Shown here piece by piece: positions 63,179 to 64,000 of a stretch of DNA of 64,000 nt; position 1 is the stretch's first letter, and each line of letters starts with the position of its first letter. The position numbers and the translations under genes are program-made. The DNA comes from Demequina litoralis (GTDB taxonomy: Bacteria > Actinomycetota > Actinomycetes > Actinomycetales > Demequinaceae): contig NZ_JAUHPW010000007.1 of assembly GCF_030418455.1 (NCBI RefSeq), positions 62,001 through 126,000 of the forward strand. The letters run 5' to 3'. Below the pieces are notes generated by a model, which was not told the DNA's origin, did no database searches, and saw only the letters and a list, made by a program, of their open reading frames with translations.

Positions 63179-64000
63179 CTACGCCTCGACGGCCTGAGCC
63201 GCGTCCACCACCTCGCCCACGAGCCGCTCGATGACGTCCTCGAGCATCGCGGCACCCAGCACCTCGTCGGTCTCCGGGTCGCGCACGAGCGCGAGATGCG
63301 TGCCCTTCGCCTGCATGGCGGAGAGCGCCTCCTCGAGCGACGCCTCCGGTGAGATCACCGTGAGCGGCCGGATCGCATCGTCCGGCACGGGCTTGGTGGC
63401 GCCGCCGCGCGGCACCGACGCGAAGTCCTTGAGGTGCAGGTAGCCCGCGTACCCGCCGTCCTCGCCGACGACCGGGAAGCGCGAGAAGCCGGTGCGCACG
63501 CACTCCTTCTGCGCGCGCTGCGGCGTCACGTCGACGGGCAGGGTCGCGAGCGAGGCGAGCGGCGTCATGACGTCCCGCACGGTCTCGAAGCTGAGCGTGA
63601 GCGAGCCCGAGAGCACCTGGTGCTCGTGCTCGTCCAGCAGCCCCTCGGAGCGGGACTCCGCGAGGTAGCCCTCCACGTCCTCCGCGCGGAAGGTCGACGT
63701 GACCTCGTCCTGCGGCTCCACCTTGAGCAGGCGGAGCACCACGTTCGCGGACTGGTTGAGCAGCCAGATGAGCGGCTTGAGCACCCACACGATCGCGTAC
63801 AGGGGCGGGCCGAGCACGATCGCCGCACGCTCCGGCCCGGCGATCGCGATGTTCTTGGGGACCATCTCGCCGAGCACCATGTGCAGCGCGACCACGATGA
63901 CGAGCGCGATGGTGAATGCGATGCCGTGCACCCAGGCGCCCGTGATGCCGATGGCCTCCAGCGGCACCTCGAGCAGGTGCGCGACGGCGGGCTCGGCGAC
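63179..64000 (-). CDS. CNNM/CBS-domain membrane protein (5' truncated by window)
   Basis: The frame continues off the right edge; 273 C-terminal residues are visible. The end of the DUF21/CNNM transmembrane domain (LHMVLGEMVPKNIAIAGPER) is followed by two CBS domains (FRAEDVEGYLAESRSEG leads in; VRDVMTPLASLATLP and IRPLTVISPEASLEEAL). Members (HlyC/CorC or MpfA type) handle Mg2+ efflux or membrane transport control. It lacks the CorC_HlyC tail domain. It ends 87 bases before the transglutaminase start on the same strand. Confidence 0.85.
   Translation of the reverse strand, partial: VAEPAVAHLLEVPLEAIGITGAWVHGIAFTIALVIVVALHMVLGEMVPKNIAIAGPERAAIVLGPPLYAIVWVLKPLIWLLNQSANVVLRLLKVEPQDEVTSTFRAEDVEGYLAESRSEGLLDEHEHQVLSGSLTLSFETVRDVMTPLASLATLPVDVTPQRAQKECVRTGFSRFPVVGEDGGYAGYLHLKDFASVPRGGATKPVPDDAIRPLTVISPEASLEEALSAMQAKGTHLALVRDPETDEVLGAAMLEDVIERLVGEVVDAAQAVEA

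Overview
This window is about 72% GC and carries a continuous chromosomal stretch of a high-GC actinobacterium. Gene order and protein features point to Micrococcales, near Demequinaceae or Cellulomonadaceae. The clues are a complete dcw run with sepF, yggT and divIVA after ftsZ, a PriA-type HisA, DUF222/HNH and DUF1844 proteins, and leaderless promoters of the TANNNT-N6/7-start type. The genus is inference.

Layout. Positions 1-15.6 kb hold the division and cell-wall cluster on the + strand: ftsI (5' end outside the window), murE, murF, mraY, murD, ftsW, murG, murC, ftsQ, ftsZ, pgeF, sepF, yggT and divIVA. Most of the mur genes overlap by 4-8 bases. It makes and exports lipid II and builds the Z-ring and polar machinery. 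Positions 15.7-17.7 kb hold traR/dksA-like, lspA and an RluA-family synthase. Positions 17.7-18.1 kb are a gene-free convergent gap with a long inverted repeat and a 24-bp tandem repeat. Positions 18.1-27 kb hold hrpA plus an alpha/beta hydrolase (- strand), divergent from dnaE. Positions 27-36.4 kb hold histidine biosynthesis (hisD; hisC-hisB-unknown-hisH-priA), split by recQ (- strand) and an Nramp Mn transporter with a DtxR/MntR-like operator. Positions 37.0-41.2 kb hold sseB-like, then a five-gene overlapping - strand operon made of a DUF1844 protein and two paralogous pairs of membrane coiled-coil protein plus trypsin-like lipoprotein. Positions 41.2-43.6 kb hold infC (AUC start, leader attenuator), rpmI, rplT and a SpoU/TrmH methyltransferase. 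Positions 43.7-45.7 kb hold a small membrane protein and a DUF222-HNH protein. Positions 46-49.7 kb hold two GGDEF diguanylate cyclases flanking a small membrane protein. Positions 49.8-53.6 kb hold a leader peptide and hairpin, then pheS-pheT. Positions 53.6-56.6 kb are an accessory patch of visibly lower GC: an orphan Orc/Cdc6-like AAA ATPase, a tRNA-like scrap and a decayed paralogue of the membrane protein at 58.4 kb. Positions 56.6-64 kb hold a phospholipase-D-type enzyme, a HAD protein, that membrane protein, the MetP/MetS NSS transporter, a transglutaminase-like protein and a 5'-truncated CNNM/CBS protein.

The most unusual observations are these. (1) The 9-mer GGACGATGC and its complement occur 37 times by hand count, against about one expected from base composition. 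It appears in both orientations, in genes and in promoters. (2) The coiled-coil/protease pairs keep identical cysteine spacing in both copies. (3) Attenuator-like leaders precede pheST and infC. (4) The orphan ATPase lies in a decayed island. (5) There is a set of short tandem duplications at gene ends and a 65-bp dispersed repeat.
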